From Planobacterium oryzisoli (GTDB lineage: Bacteria; Bacteroidota; Bacteroidia; Flavobacteriales; Weeksellaceae): DNA of 64,000 bases. Below the pieces are notes generated by a model. The model was given only the letters and a program-made list of their open reading frames with translations, was not told where the DNA came from and ran no database searches. A program made the translations under genes and the position numbers. The stretch's first letter is position 1; each line of letters opens with the position of its first letter. This document shows, piece after piece, positions 16,233-25,703 of this stretch. The stretch is taken from NCBI RefSeq assembly GCF_015354315.1, contig NZ_JADKYY010000014.1:1-64000 (forward strand), given 5' to 3'.

Positions 16233-16991
16233 TTACCATTGGCAGCCAGGGTAGGCACGCTGCATATATTGTAGTTCGCAAAGCAAATAGCCAAAATACT
16301 CCGTATGCCGTCCTTGCCTTCCACCTAAATGCTGAAAAGGATTTTCAGGAACTTTCAAATCCCATTTCTGAAAGTCCTCCACCACCTGCACATACCACTT
16401 TTCCTTTAATACATCTGCGTCGGGCACCACTGCCGATAAGGCAAGTCCTTTTTCTCCTTCAACTATCTCAAATAGACCCCCCGTATATCCCCATAGTTCA
16501 GATAGTGCATTCTCAATACGCATCCGACTTTCATGAGTACCTTTAGAAAAGATCTCTACCCAAGTTCTGGCATGAATGAGATGGTATTTTGCTTCTTTCA
16601 AAGATTTAGCACTTAAAGCACTTAGCCTTTCGTCTGTGCTATTTTGCAAATTCTCCAGCAGTACATTTTGATACACCGAAAAGAAATAAACTTTAAGGAT
16701 AGTATTTGCATAGTCTCCCACGGGAAGTTCCACCAATTGACAGTTTAGATACTGATGTTCATACCGTAAGAACGCTAGTTCATCTTCTGTAGGACCCCCC
16801 AATTCAAGTTCGCTGATGTAAGAGTAAAAATTGGAGCTTTGCCCTAAGTAGTCCAGAGCTATATTGGTTAAGGCGATGTCCTCTTCCAAATAGGGGCCCT
16901 GACCACACCATTCGGCCAAGCGCTGCCCAAAAATCAACGAGTCATCCGCTAATTTCAAGACATAGTTTTTCAAGTTTAGTGATCCGTCCAT
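16233..16991 (-). CDS. paaC: Phenylacetyl-CoA epoxidase structural subunit PaaC
   Basis: A 252-residue ferritin-like protein (LRYEHQYLNCQLVELPVGD; AKYHLIHARTWVEIFSKGTHES; GGRQGRHTEYFGYLLCELQ). PaaC is the structural, non-catalytic partner of PaaA in the multicomponent oxygenase. It starts 3 bases after paaB ends. Confidence 0.94.
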   Translation of the reverse strand: MDGSLNLKNYVLKLADDSLIFGQRLAEWCGQGPYLEEDIALTNIALDYLGQSSNFYSYISELELGGPTEDELAFLRYEHQYLNCQLVELPVGDYANTILKVYFFSVYQNVLLENLQNSTDERLSALSAKSLKEAKYHLIHARTWVEIFSKGTHESRMRIENALSELWGYTGGLFEIVEGEKGLALSAVVPDADVLKEKWYVQVVEDFQKWDLKVPENPFQHLGGRQGRHTEYFGYLLCELQYMQRAYPGCQW

Positions 16992-16994
16992 GGG

Positions 16995-17276
16995 CTACAT
17001 ATTCTTAACATCATTAGGAATTTGGTAAAACGTTGGGTGACGGTACAGTTTGTCGTCTGCGGGATCAAAGAAGGCTTCTTTATTCATTCCTTCACTGGTT
17101 ACCAGATATTTACTTGGAACAACCCAAATGGACGTTCCTTCCATACGTCTTGTATAAACATCTCTCGCATTTTGTAAAGCAGTTTCAGCAGTAGCAGCTT
17201 GCACCGTTCCTGCATGTTTGTGTGATAGTCCCGGTTTGGTCTGTATAAAGACCTCCCATACATCTAATGTACTCAT
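16995..17276 (-). CDS. paaB: Phenylacetyl-CoA epoxidase subunit PaaB
   Basis: A 93-residue protein (MSTLDVWEVFIQTKPGLSHKHAG, SIWVVPSKYLVTS) of the PaaB type, a small subunit that bridges PaaAC heterodimers. The ATG at 17274-17276 is preferred; an in-frame start at 17312 would overlap paaA by 29 bases and add a lysine-rich extension absent from the family. Confidence 0.93.
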   Translation of the reverse strand: MSTLDVWEVFIQTKPGLSHKHAGTVQAATAETALQNARDVYTRRMEGTSIWVVPSKYLVTSEGMNKEAFFDPADDKLYRHPTFYQIPNDVKNM

Positions 17277-17283
17277 ATCTGTA

Positions 17284-18231
17284 TTACGTTGTTTTTTCCT
17301 CTTTTGCGGCAAAAGCTAGTGCTGCCTCCTTGACCCACCTATTTTCTTTCTGTGCATTAATTTTGGTATCCAGTCTTTTTTTATTAGCCGGTCCATTCCC
17401 TGCTAGAACCTCATGAAATTCATCCCATGGCAGCTCTGAGAATTCATAGTGTCCTGTAGTCTCATTAAAGTGAAGATTAGGGTCGGGTATACTAAGACCC
17501 AGATATTGGGCCTGAGGTACGGTGACATCCACAAAACGCTGTCTGAGACTGTCATTGCTTTCACGCTTAACCCGATACTTCATAGACTTTTGAGAATTTG
17601 GAGAGGCATCATCATTCGGTCCGAACATCATCAGGGCGGGCCACCAGAATCTATCCAGGGCACGTTGCGCCATTTCCTTCTGTTCTTGTGTACCTCGGCA
17701 GAGTGTCATTAATATTTCATATCCTTGCCGCTGATGAAACGATTCTTCCTTACATATACGAACCATCGCCCGGGCATAAGGACCGTAAGAATTCCCCATC
17801 AACATCACCTGATTCATTATGGCAGCTCCGTCTACCAACCAGCCAATGGCACCAATGTCCGCCCAACTTAAAGTAGGGTAATTAAAAATGCTGGAATACT
17901 TGGCTTTTCCCTGCAGCATCTGTTCGTAAGTGTAATCTCTATGTGCTGTAAACCCCTCCTGCCCCAAGGTTTCGCAAGCTCCATAAAGGTAGAGCCCGTG
18001 ACCTGCTTCATCTTGAATCTTTGCAAGTAAGGCCATTTTCCTTCTAAGTGAAGGAGCACGCGATATCCAATTGGCTTCCGGCAGCATTCCCACCACTTCA
18101 GAGTGTGCATGCTGGGATATTTGCCGTATAAGCAACTTTCTATAATCCTCAGGCATCCAGTCTTTTGGCTCTATTTTATTCTCTTGCGCTACGTACGCTT
18201 CAAACTCCGTGTTTTTATCTATTATTTTCAT
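17284..18231 (-). CDS. paaA: Phenylacetyl-CoA epoxidase catalytic subunit PaaA
   Basis: A 315-residue ferritin-like di-iron monooxygenase. Metal-binding E-x-x-H motifs are visible as DEAGHG and [10 protein letters not shown], with the further carboxylates in helices around [12 protein letters not shown]. It inserts one oxygen atom of O2 into the ring of phenylacetyl-CoA to give the 1,2-epoxide. Its ATG overlaps the stop of the preceding small gene (ATGA). Confidence 0.96.
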   Translation of the reverse strand: MKIIDKNTEFEAYVAQENKIEPKDWMPEDYRKLLIRQISQHAHSEVVGMLPEANWISRAPSLRRKMALLAKIQDEAGHGLYLYGACETLGQEGFTAHRDYTYEQMLQGKAKYSSIFNYPTLSWADIGAIGWLVDGAAIMNQVMLMGNSYGPYARAMVRICKEESFHQRQGYEILMTLCRGTQEQKEMAQRALDRFWWPALMMFGPNDDASPNSQKSMKYRVKRESNDSLRQRFVDVTVPQAQYLGLSIPDPNLHFNETTGHYEFSELPWDEFHEVLAGNGPANKKRLDTKINAQKENRWVKEAALAFAAKEEKTT

Positions 18232-18485
18232 AATCGTCTATCACTGTAATCGTCCTTGATATAAAGTCCCATTTGTCCGGAAGAATATTCACCCGCTACA
18301 AAATCTAAAGTGCCATTTCCAGTTTTAATTTGGTATGCCTTGAAGTAATAAATTTGTCCCTCGAAAGGCCCTAAGACTTGTATTTTCTTGTCTAGGCAGT
18401 GCCAGTAATAATCCCAAATATTTATCCCCTCCAGTAAAGCAGGCGTATCTTGCGAGATCAGTGAGTGAAATTTCCAGTTTGCCAT
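18228..18485 (-). CDS. Small unknown protein within the paa operon
   Basis: An 85-residue protein between paaE and paaA, 12 bases after paaE and overlapping paaA by ATGA. It has no signal or membrane segment. Visible features are [19 protein letters not shown], an alternating pattern that suggests beta-strands ([31 protein letters not shown]), and an acidic end. I do not recognise the family. Tight coupling to paaA suggests a role with the epoxidase, for example as an accessory or regulatory subunit, or an assembly factor; this is inference. Confidence 0.75.
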   Translation of the reverse strand: MANWKFHSLISQDTPALLEGINIWDYYWHCLDKKIQVLGPFEGQIYYFKAYQIKTGNGTLDFVAGEYSSGQMGLYIKDDYSDRRL

Positions 18486-18497
18486 AATTAAAAGTTT

Positions 18498-19580
18498 TTA
18501 AACATCGTAGTTTAGAAGCACTACATTGGTAACAGGATGGCATTGGCATGTCAATACATAACCGTTTTCTACCTCCTGGCTAGTAAGGGCAAAGTTTTTC
18601 TCCATAAAAACTTCGCCGTCAAGAACCTGCGCCTTGCAGGTACAACAAACTCCCCCTTTGCAGGCAAAAGGAACGGGTAACTTTTCGGCTATCGCTTGAT
18701 CCAGAATGCTCTTCTTTTTGGAATTTAGATGGAAGGAATATTCATCGTCATCAATAATGAGTGTTACCATACTCTCTAAATTAGGAAGCGCTTTAAATTC
18801 GTCACTTTTTTCCGCATTGTCTTCATCGTCCGGTGGAGAATAGTACTCATACATAACCTGCAGAGAAGGTACCTTTTTCTCTTGACTCAAATAATTTGAC
18901 GTTGTTTTAATCATTTCGGTAGGACCACATAGGAAATAGGTACTCTTTGCGACTTCAATTCCTAAATGTTCTAGAATAAGATCTAATTTGGTCGGCGATA
19001 TTCTTCCTTCAAACAGAGGATTACTGCATCCCTCTCGTGTCATTAGATATACTACTTTGAACCGACCTTCTAACTGCTTCTCAAGAGTGTCAATTTCCTG
19101 TTTAAACACAGTATCCCCTAAGCATTTATTGCTATAAATAAGAATACCCCTTGAGTTCGGCTCATCAAATAGTGCTTGCTTAAGATTAGAAAGAACAGGT
19201 GAAATACCGCTTCCAGCTGCTATTCCCACATAGGTTTTACTGTTTTTTACATGATGGTGTGTATGGAAATGTCCCATTGGAGGCATAACTTCCAAAGATT
19301 CTCCCACTTTAAAATGGTCGTAGAGCCATGACGACATTTTTCCACCTTCAATTTGTTTAACCAAAACCCCAATAGTGTCGGAACCCTCATTGGGTGCGTT
19401 GACAATCGAATACGATCGACGAATGTCCTGACCGTCGAGCATCTTACGCAAGGTCAAATATTGCCCCTGCTTATATCTGAAAACTGCGCGTAACTTTTCA
19501 GGAATTACAAACTCTATATAGGTACAGCGGTTAGCCAAGCGTTCAACTTTAGTTGCGATAAGCTCATGGAAGTGTTGCAT
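18498..19580 (-). CDS. paaE: Phenylacetyl-CoA epoxidase reductase PaaE
   Basis: A 360-residue NADPH-dependent flavin/iron-sulfur reductase that supplies electrons to PaaA. FAD-binding motif RRSYSI, nucleotide-binding GIAAGSGISPVLS and CGPTEMI, then a C-terminal plant-type 2Fe-2S domain with C-x4-C-x2-C (CKGGVCCTC) and a last Cys near LTCQC. The ATG at 19578-19580 is chosen; a longer frame from 19670 would include the promoter. Here paaE leads the operon, whereas in E. coli it is the last epoxidase gene. Confidence 0.93.
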   Translation of the reverse strand: MQHFHELIATKVERLANRCTYIEFVIPEKLRAVFRYKQGQYLTLRKMLDGQDIRRSYSIVNAPNEGSDTIGVLVKQIEGGKMSSWLYDHFKVGESLEVMPPMGHFHTHHHVKNSKTYVGIAAGSGISPVLSNLKQALFDEPNSRGILIYSNKCLGDTVFKQEIDTLEKQLEGRFKVVYLMTREGCSNPLFEGRISPTKLDLILEHLGIEVAKSTYFLCGPTEMIKTTSNYLSQEKKVPSLQVMYEYYSPPDDEDNAEKSDEFKALPNLESMVTLIIDDDEYSFHLNSKKKSILDQAIAEKLPVPFACKGGVCCTCKAQVLDGEVFMEKNFALTSQEVENGYVLTCQCHPVTNVVLLNYDV

Positions 19581-19610
19581 AAAATCTTTCAATAACCAAA
19601 TGGTGGTACA

Positions 19611-19618
19611 CAAATATA
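19611..19618 (-). promoter_or_regulatory. Probable paa operon promoter, -7 element (TATATTTG)
   Basis: Minus strand TATATTTG is a perfect TAnnTTTG, giving a leader of about 25 bases to the paaE ATG. No TTG sits 19 bases upstream, so the promoter may be weak or need an activator. This fits a regulated catabolic operon, but no regulator gene lies in the window. Confidence 0.55.
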
Positions 19619-19740
19619 ATAAATTAAAAAAACTGTTTGTCAGTGGTCTAAATAATTGAAATCCACACATTTAAACAGTTACCACACAAACGTCAACTCT
19701 GATTTCCTTGCCCCACCCTTAACAGTAAACTAATAAGATA

Positions 19741-19809
19741 AAAATACGGAAATTTTGACAGGTTTTATATAGTAAATTGTAATTAATACGGCTAAATTGT
19801 CCGTATTTT
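19741..19809 (+). promoter_or_regulatory. Three AATACGG boxes upstream of clpB
   Basis: AAAATACGG at 19741-19749 recurs as its exact reverse complement at 19801-19809; a third box, AATACGG, lies at 19785-19791. The last two form AATACGG-N9-CCGTATT, 50 bases before clpB. The 9-base spacer is the same as in CIRCE, but the arms differ. TAAATTGT occurs twice here (19773-19780, 19793-19800). Probably a regulator-binding region for clpB. The rest of the 280-base gap between paaE and clpB holds no gene that I can see. Confidence 0.5.
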
Positions 19810-19859
19810 AGTAAAAGAATGCTTTTTGAGTACAAATTATACAAATACTAAATGCAGAC

Positions 19860-22451
19860 ATGAACTTAAATCAATTTACTGTAAAATCGCAAGAGGCTAT
19901 TTCTAAAGCACAACAAATTGCCATGGAAAATAACCATCAAAGCATTGAACCTACACATATCTTGGAAGGTATGTTTCAAAGTGACGACCATATCTCTAAC
20001 TTCCTATTGAAAAAGAGTGAAGTGGACACTGCCGGCCTAAGAGAAAAAAACAAGCATGCCCTAGAGCAACTTCCAAAGGTGGAGGGCGGTAACTTATACC
20101 TTTCCACAAATGCAAATAAAGTTCTTCTAGAGGCACAAAATATAGCTAAACGCATGGCTGATGAGTTTGTAACTCTAGAGCACCTATGGCTCGCTTTATT
20201 TGAAGTCCAGTCCCCTACATCACAAGTTTTACGCGATATGGGGCTAACTAAACCCTCATTGGAGGGGGCTATTAAAGAGCTTCGCAAAGGCGCGAAAGCT
20301 ACCTCAGCCAGCTCGGAAGAAACCTACCAAAGCTTAAGCAAGTATGCCAAAAATTTCAATGCACTCGCCAGTGAAGGCAAATTAGATCCTGTTATTGGTA
20401 GGGACGAAGAGATTAGAAGAGTTTTACAAATTCTTTCGCGCCGCACTAAAAACAACCCCATTTTAATAGGAGAACCGGGTGTGGGAAAGACTGCAATTGC
20501 AGAAGGAATTGCACACCGCATTATTAGTGGTGACGTACCGGAAAATCTTATGGACAAGACCCTCTATTCCTTGGATATGGGAGCACTCATCGCAGGGGCC
20601 AAGTACAAAGGAGAATTTGAGGAGCGTTTGAAATCCGTAATCAATGAGGTAACACAGTCCGATGGTCAAATTATTTTATTTATAGATGAAATACACACAT
20701 TGGTAGGTGCTGGCGGAGGAGAAGGTGCAATGGATGCCGCCAATATTTTAAAACCTGCCTTGGCACGTGGGGAACTTCGTGCTGTGGGAGCAACCACCTT
20801 GAATGAATATCAAAAATATTTTGAAAAAGACAAAGCACTAGAAAGACGATTCCAAAAAGTCATGGTAGAGGAACCAGATACAGAATCTGCTATTTCTATA
20901 CTTCGTGGTATAAAAGATAAGTACGAAGCCCACCATAAAGTACGAATTAAAGATGAAGCTATTATAGCTGCTGTGGAGCAGTCACAACGATACATCACAG
21001 ACCGCTTTCTACCAGATAAAGCTATAGACCTTATTGACGAAGCTTCGGCCAAGCTACGCATGGAGATTAACTCTAAGCCTGAAGAGCTAGACAAATTGGA
21101 TAGAAAGCTCATTCAAATGGAAATTGAGCTTGCTGCAATTTCACGTGAAGGGAACGAAATTAAGGTCAATCATTTAAAGGAAGATATTGCCAGACTCACC
21201 GAGCAGCGAAATGAAATAAACGCACAGTGGCTTGCTGAAAAACAAAAATCGGAAGATTTAACCCTCATCAAAAAAGATATTGAATCGCTAAAACTTGAGG
21301 CAGAACGTGCGTCGCGAGTAGGTGATTATGCAAAAGTGGCGGAAATCCAATATGGAAAACTAAGGGAAAAAGAGTCCCAGTTGCAGGCCCTTGAGGAGCA
21401 AATGCAGGAAAATCAGAACGAGTTAATTAAGGAAGAGGTTACAGCCGAAAACATTGCTGAAGTTATATCTAAATGGACCGGGATTCCCATCACAAAATTA
21501 CTTCAAACGGAACGTGAAAAATTATTGCATCTTGAAGAAGAACTGCACCGAAGAGTTGTGGGGCAGCAGGAGGCTATTGAAGCAGTTTCCAACGCCATCC
21601 GACGGAATCGCGCAGGCCTAAATGATGAAAGAAAACCAATTGGTAGCTTCTTGTTTTTGGGATCCACCGGTGTGGGTAAGACCGAACTTGCTAAAGCACT
21701 AGCCGAGTATTTATTCAATGATGAAAACAACATGACACGCATAGACATGAGTGAATATCAGGAAAGACACTCGGTGTCAAGGCTAGTAGGCGCGCCCCCA
21801 GGATACGTAGGTTATGATGAGGGAGGACAACTAACGGAAGCAGTTCGAAGACGTCCCTACTCTGTAGTTTTACTGGACGAGATCGAGAAAGCGCATCCCG
21901 ATGTCTTTAATACACTTTTACAGGTTTTGGACGACGGACGATTAACCGACAACAAAGGTCGTGTGGTTAACTTCAAGAATTCCATTATCATTATGACCTC
22001 TAATTTGGGATCTGCAATCATCCAAGATAACTTTTCGAGCTTAAATGAATCTAATTATCAAGACGTTACTAACAAAACTAAAGAGGAAGTTTTTGCTTTA
22101 CTACGGCAATCCCTACGTCCTGAGTTCTTAAATAGAATAGATGAGATTGTACTTTTCCAGCCGCTTACCAAAAAGGAAATTGGCAAGATTGTCCAATATC
22201 AACTTAGAGGATTTAATAAAATGCTTGAAAAAAAGAATATTATTCTCACTACCACCGAAGATGCAATAAACTACATCATGAACAAAGGGTACGATCCTAC
22301 TTTTGGAGCTAGACCTTTAAAACGGGTACTGCAAAATGAGGTTCTTAATATTCTTTCCAAGGAAATACTCGCAGGAAAAATACAAGAAGGAGACCGAGTG
22401 ACATTAGATTATTTTGACGAAGCGGGACTGATATTCCGGCCAACTGAATAA
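19860..22451 (+). CDS. clpB: Chaperone ClpB (disaggregase)
   Basis: ClpB is an AAA+ hexamer that with DnaK extracts proteins from aggregates. The 863-residue protein has the N-terminal Clp-N repeats (about 1-145), the first AAA domain with Walker A GEPGVGKT (about 204-211) and FIDEIHTL, the middle coiled-coil domain (about 400-525), and the second AAA domain with [22 protein letters not shown] and GARPLKR. Full length for the family. A strong terminator follows, so it is monocistronic. The repeats upstream are likely to mediate stress control. Confidence 0.98.
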   Translation: MNLNQFTVKSQEAISKAQQIAMENNHQSIEPTHILEGMFQSDDHISNFLLKKSEVDTAGLREKNKHALEQLPKVEGGNLYLSTNANKVLLEAQNIAKRMADEFVTLEHLWLALFEVQSPTSQVLRDMGLTKPSLEGAIKELRKGAKATSASSEETYQSLSKYAKNFNALASEGKLDPVIGRDEEIRRVLQILSRRTKNNPILIGEPGVGKTAIAEGIAHRIISGDVPENLMDKTLYSLDMGALIAGAKYKGEFEERLKSVINEVTQSDGQIILFIDEIHTLVGAGGGEGAMDAANILKPALARGELRAVGATTLNEYQKYFEKDKALERRFQKVMVEEPDTESAISILRGIKDKYEAHHKVRIKDEAIIAAVEQSQRYITDRFLPDKAIDLIDEASAKLRMEINSKPEELDKLDRKLIQMEIELAAISREGNEIKVNHLKEDIARLTEQRNEINAQWLAEKQKSEDLTLIKKDIESLKLEAERASRVGDYAKVAEIQYGKLREKESQLQALEEQMQENQNELIKEEVTAENIAEVISKWTGIPITKLLQTEREKLLHLEEELHRRVVGQQEAIEAVSNAIRRNRAGLNDERKPIGSFLFLGSTGVGKTELAKALAEYLFNDENNMTRIDMSEYQERHSVSRLVGAPPGYVGYDEGGQLTEAVRRRPYSVVLLDEIEKAHPDVFNTLLQVLDDGRLTDNKGRVVNFKNSIIIMTSNLGSAIIQDNFSSLNESNYQDVTNKTKEEVFALLRQSLRPEFLNRIDEIVLFQPLTKKEIGKIVQYQLRGFNKMLEKKNIILTTTEDAINYIMNKGYDPTFGARPLKRVLQNEVLNILSKEILAGKIQEGDRVTLDYFDEAGLIFRPTE

Positions 22452-22471
22452 CGATGTCACTTTAAAAAACA

Positions 22472-22514
22472 ATGTTGCCCCTAACGAGTAATCTACTCTA
22501 ATTAGGGGCAACAT
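22472..22514. terminator. Strong intrinsic terminator after clpB
   Basis: ATGTTGCCCCTAA (22472-22484) is perfectly inverted at 22502-22514 with a 17-base loop. A-rich before and T-rich after. It separates clpB from the convergent gene at 22548. Confidence 0.8.
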
Positions 22515-22547
22515 ATATTTGAAAACTTTTCCTACCTACTCTCTTAA

Positions 22548-23399
22548 TTACTTCTGGTGTACTACGACAAGTACGGGAAAATGGTCCGAAGGATAAAGAA
22601 AATTATCTCTGCGGTCTTCTATTGTTCTATGACTCTTCACTTTAAATCCCTTCACAAATATATAATCAATCCTCTCAAACTCCTTTCTTTCTGTGTCGAA
22701 GGCATTATACGTTCCTGCAGGACCGTAAGGCTTTTGCTCTGAAGCGGAATGAGCGTCTGTTAGATAACTATTAAAATTACTTATGGGTTTTGATTCTGGA
22801 GTAGAATTGAAGTCTCCCATTAAAACCACAGGAACTCTTTCACGGGTTAATTCTCGAATACGATCCAAAATAAGTTCAGTGGAACGCATCCTTGCTTGTA
22901 CGCCCACATGGTCAAAATGCGCGTTAAAAGCCCAAAACTTTCGTCCCGTGTGCTTATCTTTAAAAAAGGCATAACTACACACCCTATTGTACGCTGCATC
23001 CCAACCTTTTGAGGGGGTCTCAGGTGTATCAGACAACCAAAAAGTTCCAGAGTCCAAGATCTTAAGTCTTTCTCTGTTGTAGAAAATAGCACTAAACTCA
23101 CCCGCACGATTTCCATCATCCCGACCTACTCCCACAAAGCTATATTTAGGAAGGGCAGTAGATAAGGCATCCATCTGAGAAGGAAGAGCTTCTTGCACGC
23201 CCAATATTTCCGGTCGGTAATACTCAATTAAGTCTACTACCTCTCTACTTCTTTCACCCCATGCATTCTTACCGTCTGAGCTCAAATCCAGGCGAATATT
23301 GTAAGTCATAATACCCAAGTCTTGGCCGGACATCTTGTGGCAGTAAAACAGACCTATGCAAAATGCTACTTTAATAAAAAAAATCAGGGATCTGCCCAT
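22548..23399 (-). CDS. Endonuclease/exonuclease/phosphatase family protein, exported
   Basis: A 283-residue protein with an N-terminal signal sequence (IFFIKVAFCIGLFYC) and the EEP fold: GIMTYNIR (metal site), GVQEAL (catalytic Glu), FNAHFDH, MGDFNSTP and the terminal SDHFP with catalytic His. Such exported EEP proteins may act on phosphodiesters outside the cytoplasm; the substrate is unknown. The TAA of fabV overlaps its ATG by one base (TAATG), so it is coupled to fabV. Confidence 0.85.
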   Translation of the reverse strand: MGRSLIFFIKVAFCIGLFYCHKMSGQDLGIMTYNIRLDLSSDGKNAWGERSREVVDLIEYYRPEILGVQEALPSQMDALSTALPKYSFVGVGRDDGNRAGEFSAIFYNRERLKILDSGTFWLSDTPETPSKGWDAAYNRVCSYAFFKDKHTGRKFWAFNAHFDHVGVQARMRSTELILDRIRELTRERVPVVLMGDFNSTPESKPISNFNSYLTDAHSASEQKPYGPAGTYNAFDTERKEFERIDYIFVKGFKVKSHRTIEDRRDNFLYPSDHFPVLVVVHQK

Positions 23400-24598
23400 T
23401 AGTCAATGCTTGGAATTTTAACATTTTCGTCGGTATCAGCATCGTAATCGATACCATCGATTTCAAAGCCAAACAGCTGAAAAAACTCCTTTCTATAACC
23501 CTCAATATCACTCAATTCACTGAGGTTCTCAGTCGTTACCTTATTCCATTTCTCAGCCACTTCCTTCTGTACATCTTCTCTCATTTCCCAGTCATCAATT
23601 CGGATACGTCCTACATCATCTACTGGAACTGAACCAGTAGGGGAATACAGACGGTCTGCGAACAGTCGTTGCATTTGTTCAATGGTCCCCTCGTGTATAT
23701 TCTTCTCCTTCATCACCTTGAAGAGTAAAGAGATATACAATGGAACAACGGGAATGGCAGAACTGGATTGCGTTACCAGCGCTTTATTCACCGAAACGTA
23801 TGCTTCGCCCTTTTTTTCTTCCAGTAATTTATTAATTTTAATTACAGATGCTTCCAGATCATTCTTTGCTTGACCGATGGTTCCATTTCGGTAAATCGGG
23901 AATGTCAATTCTGGACCAATATAAGAATACGCCACTGTTTTCACACCGGCAGCTAATACCCCGGCTTCCTTTAGGGCCTCCATCCACATGATCCAATCCT
24001 CCCCTCCCATTACCGCCACTGTATTATCTATATCCTCTTGTTTGTCAACTGGCTGTATAGTAATGTCAGAAACTACCCCGGTGTGAAAATCGACTGTTTT
24101 ATTTGAGAACGGAGCTCCTATCGGCTTAAGTACAGAGGAATATGTTTCCCCTGTCTTTGGATGGGTTCTTCGGGGTGATGCAACACTGTAAATCACCAAG
24201 TCCACTTCTTTCAGATCTTCCTTAATAAGAGCAATCGTCTGATTCTTAATATCATCTGAAAATGCATCACCATTAATTGATTTTGCGTACAAACCCTCTG
24301 CATGTGCTAACTGCTCAAAAGCCGCACTATTGTACCAACCTGCAGTACCAAGTTTAGAAGGAGATGAAGGCTTCTCAAAAAACACACCTATCGTGGCTGC
24401 TCCACTTCCAAAAGCTGCAGTGATACGGGAGGCGATTCCAAAACCAGTGGACGCTCCGATTACCAAAACCTTTTTTGGCCCATTTTCTATTGTTCCCTTC
24501 TCTTTTATGTACGCTATTTGGTTCTTCATGGTTTGCAGTGCTCCTGCAGGATGGGCTGTCAGGCAAATAAAGCCTCGTGTGCGCGGTTGTATAATCAT
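23399..24598 (-). CDS. fabV: trans-2-enoyl-ACP/CoA reductase FabV
   Basis: FabV reduces the double bond of enoyl-ACP in the last step of each fatty-acid elongation cycle and is naturally insensitive to triclosan. The 399-residue protein has the FabV start MIIQPRTRGFICLTAHP, the NADH-binding GASTGFGIASR (about 49-59), YSVASPRRTHP and the active-site Y-x8-K as YRNGTIGQAK. Length is that of the family. Its stop overlaps the EEP start. Confidence 0.96.
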   Translation of the reverse strand: MIIQPRTRGFICLTAHPAGALQTMKNQIAYIKEKGTIENGPKKVLVIGASTGFGIASRITAAFGSGAATIGVFFEKPSSPSKLGTAGWYNSAAFEQLAHAEGLYAKSINGDAFSDDIKNQTIALIKEDLKEVDLVIYSVASPRRTHPKTGETYSSVLKPIGAPFSNKTVDFHTGVVSDITIQPVDKQEDIDNTVAVMGGEDWIMWMEALKEAGVLAAGVKTVAYSYIGPELTFPIYRNGTIGQAKNDLEASVIKINKLLEEKKGEAYVSVNKALVTQSSSAIPVVPLYISLLFKVMKEKNIHEGTIEQMQRLFADRLYSPTGSVPVDDVGRIRIDDWEMREDVQKEVAEKWNKVTTENLSELSDIEGYRKEFFQLFGFEIDGIDYDADTDENVKIPSID

Positions 24599-24667
24599 TG
24601 TATCTTATTTAAAGCATTGCAAATTAAACAATTTTTAAAGAATTCTCTCCTATCATAATGGCTAAAA

Positions 24668-25549
24668 TCACCCTGGATTCTTACGTGCCTTAACCATCAT
24701 TTCCAAAGCATCCCACATCTCCTGAGGAAGCGCCTCTAGCATATTAAATTCACCGGCACCTTGCAACCACTCTCCTCCGTCAATAGTTACTACTTCACCA
24801 TTCATGTACGCAGAATATTCTGATACAAGGTAAGCTGCGAGATTAGCTAACTCCTGATGTTCTCCCACTCTGCGAAGGGGAACTTTTTTTCTCATATCAA
24901 ATTTTTCAGCTAAATCGCCAGGGAGTAGTCTTTCCCAAGCTCCTTTTGTAGGGAATGGACCAGGAGCAATTGCATTAAATCGAATCCCGTACTTAGCCCA
25001 TTCGACCGCAAGACTCCTGGTCATGGCCAAAACGCCCGCCTTAGCGCAGGCCGAGGGGACAACATATGCTGAACCAGTCCATGCATACGTAGTTACAATA
25101 TTAAGAACGGTTCCTTCAATTTTATTATCAATCCAGTATTTGCCTAACGCAAGAGTGCAGTTTTTTGTGCCTTTTAGAACAATATCTAAGATGGAGTCGA
25201 ATGCACTTGGTGTTAAACGCTCGGTTGGAGATATAAAATTACCTGCAGCGTTGTTCACAAGCACATCAATTCGACCAAAGTGCGCAATGGCAGCATGCAT
25301 CATCTGGGTTACTTGCTCAAAATCCCGCACATCGCAAGCCAAAGGAAGCACCTCTCCTCCTGCATCATTAACGAGTTCTTTCGCAGTATCTTCAAGTTTG
25401 GAAAGATCCCTCGATGTTATAATGAGTTTTGCGCCAAGGGTAAGGAAATACCTGCTCATCGCTTTGCCCAGACCACTTCCACCACCGGTAACAAGAATTA
25501 CCTTATTTAAGAGTGCGTCCTCACGCAGCATACCTTCTTTATATTTCAT
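24668..25549 (-). CDS. SDR oxidoreductase, 2,4-dienoyl-CoA reductase type
   Basis: A 293-residue short-chain dehydrogenase: cofactor motif TGGGSGLG (about 21-28), NNAAGNF, and VVPSACAKAGV with the catalytic Lys. The residue four before that Lys is Ser, not Tyr, as in mitochondrial 2,4-dienoyl-CoA reductase (DECR1), which it also resembles around GPFPTKGAWERL. It most likely reduces dienoyl-CoA during oxidation of unsaturated fatty acids using NADPH. It is separate from fabV by about 70 bases. Confidence 0.85.
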   Translation of the reverse strand: MKYKEGMLREDALLNKVILVTGGGSGLGKAMSRYFLTLGAKLIITSRDLSKLEDTAKELVNDAGGEVLPLACDVRDFEQVTQMMHAAIAHFGRIDVLVNNAAGNFISPTERLTPSAFDSILDIVLKGTKNCTLALGKYWIDNKIEGTVLNIVTTYAWTGSAYVVPSACAKAGVLAMTRSLAVEWAKYGIRFNAIAPGPFPTKGAWERLLPGDLAEKFDMRKKVPLRRVGEHQELANLAAYLVSEYSAYMNGEVVTIDGGEWLQGAGEFNMLEALPQEMWDALEMMVKARKNPG

Positions 25550-25655
25550 AATTTATCTAGTTTAAATGTTAAAGTTACGTTTTTTGAATGGACGCTTGAC
25601 CTATTTCATTATTTGCCGAATAGAACAATTATAATACATTAACACAACGGGGAAT

Positions 25656-25685
25656 TTGCACCAAATTCCAAAAAATGTAACTTGC
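25656..25685 (+). promoter_or_regulatory. Possible promoter of the M3 peptidase gene
   Basis: TTTG (25655-25658), a 19-base spacer, then TAACTTGC (25678-25685), close to but not matching TAnnTTTG. It would start RNA roughly a dozen bases before the ATG at 25704. Confidence 0.4.
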
Positions 25686-25703
25686 ACTTTTTAGCGATTT
25701 TAC

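Noticed and set aside
19785-19807. A CIRCE element (HrcA site) upstream of clpB
   Set aside because: The spacing of 9 bases is the same but the arms AATACGG/CCGTATT do not match TTAGCACTC/GAGTGCTAA.
22548-25549. EEP protein, FabV and DECR-like reductase as one defence or secondary-metabolite cluster
   Set aside because: Each is a common stand-alone enzyme; only fabV and the EEP gene are coupled, and nothing suggests a joint system.
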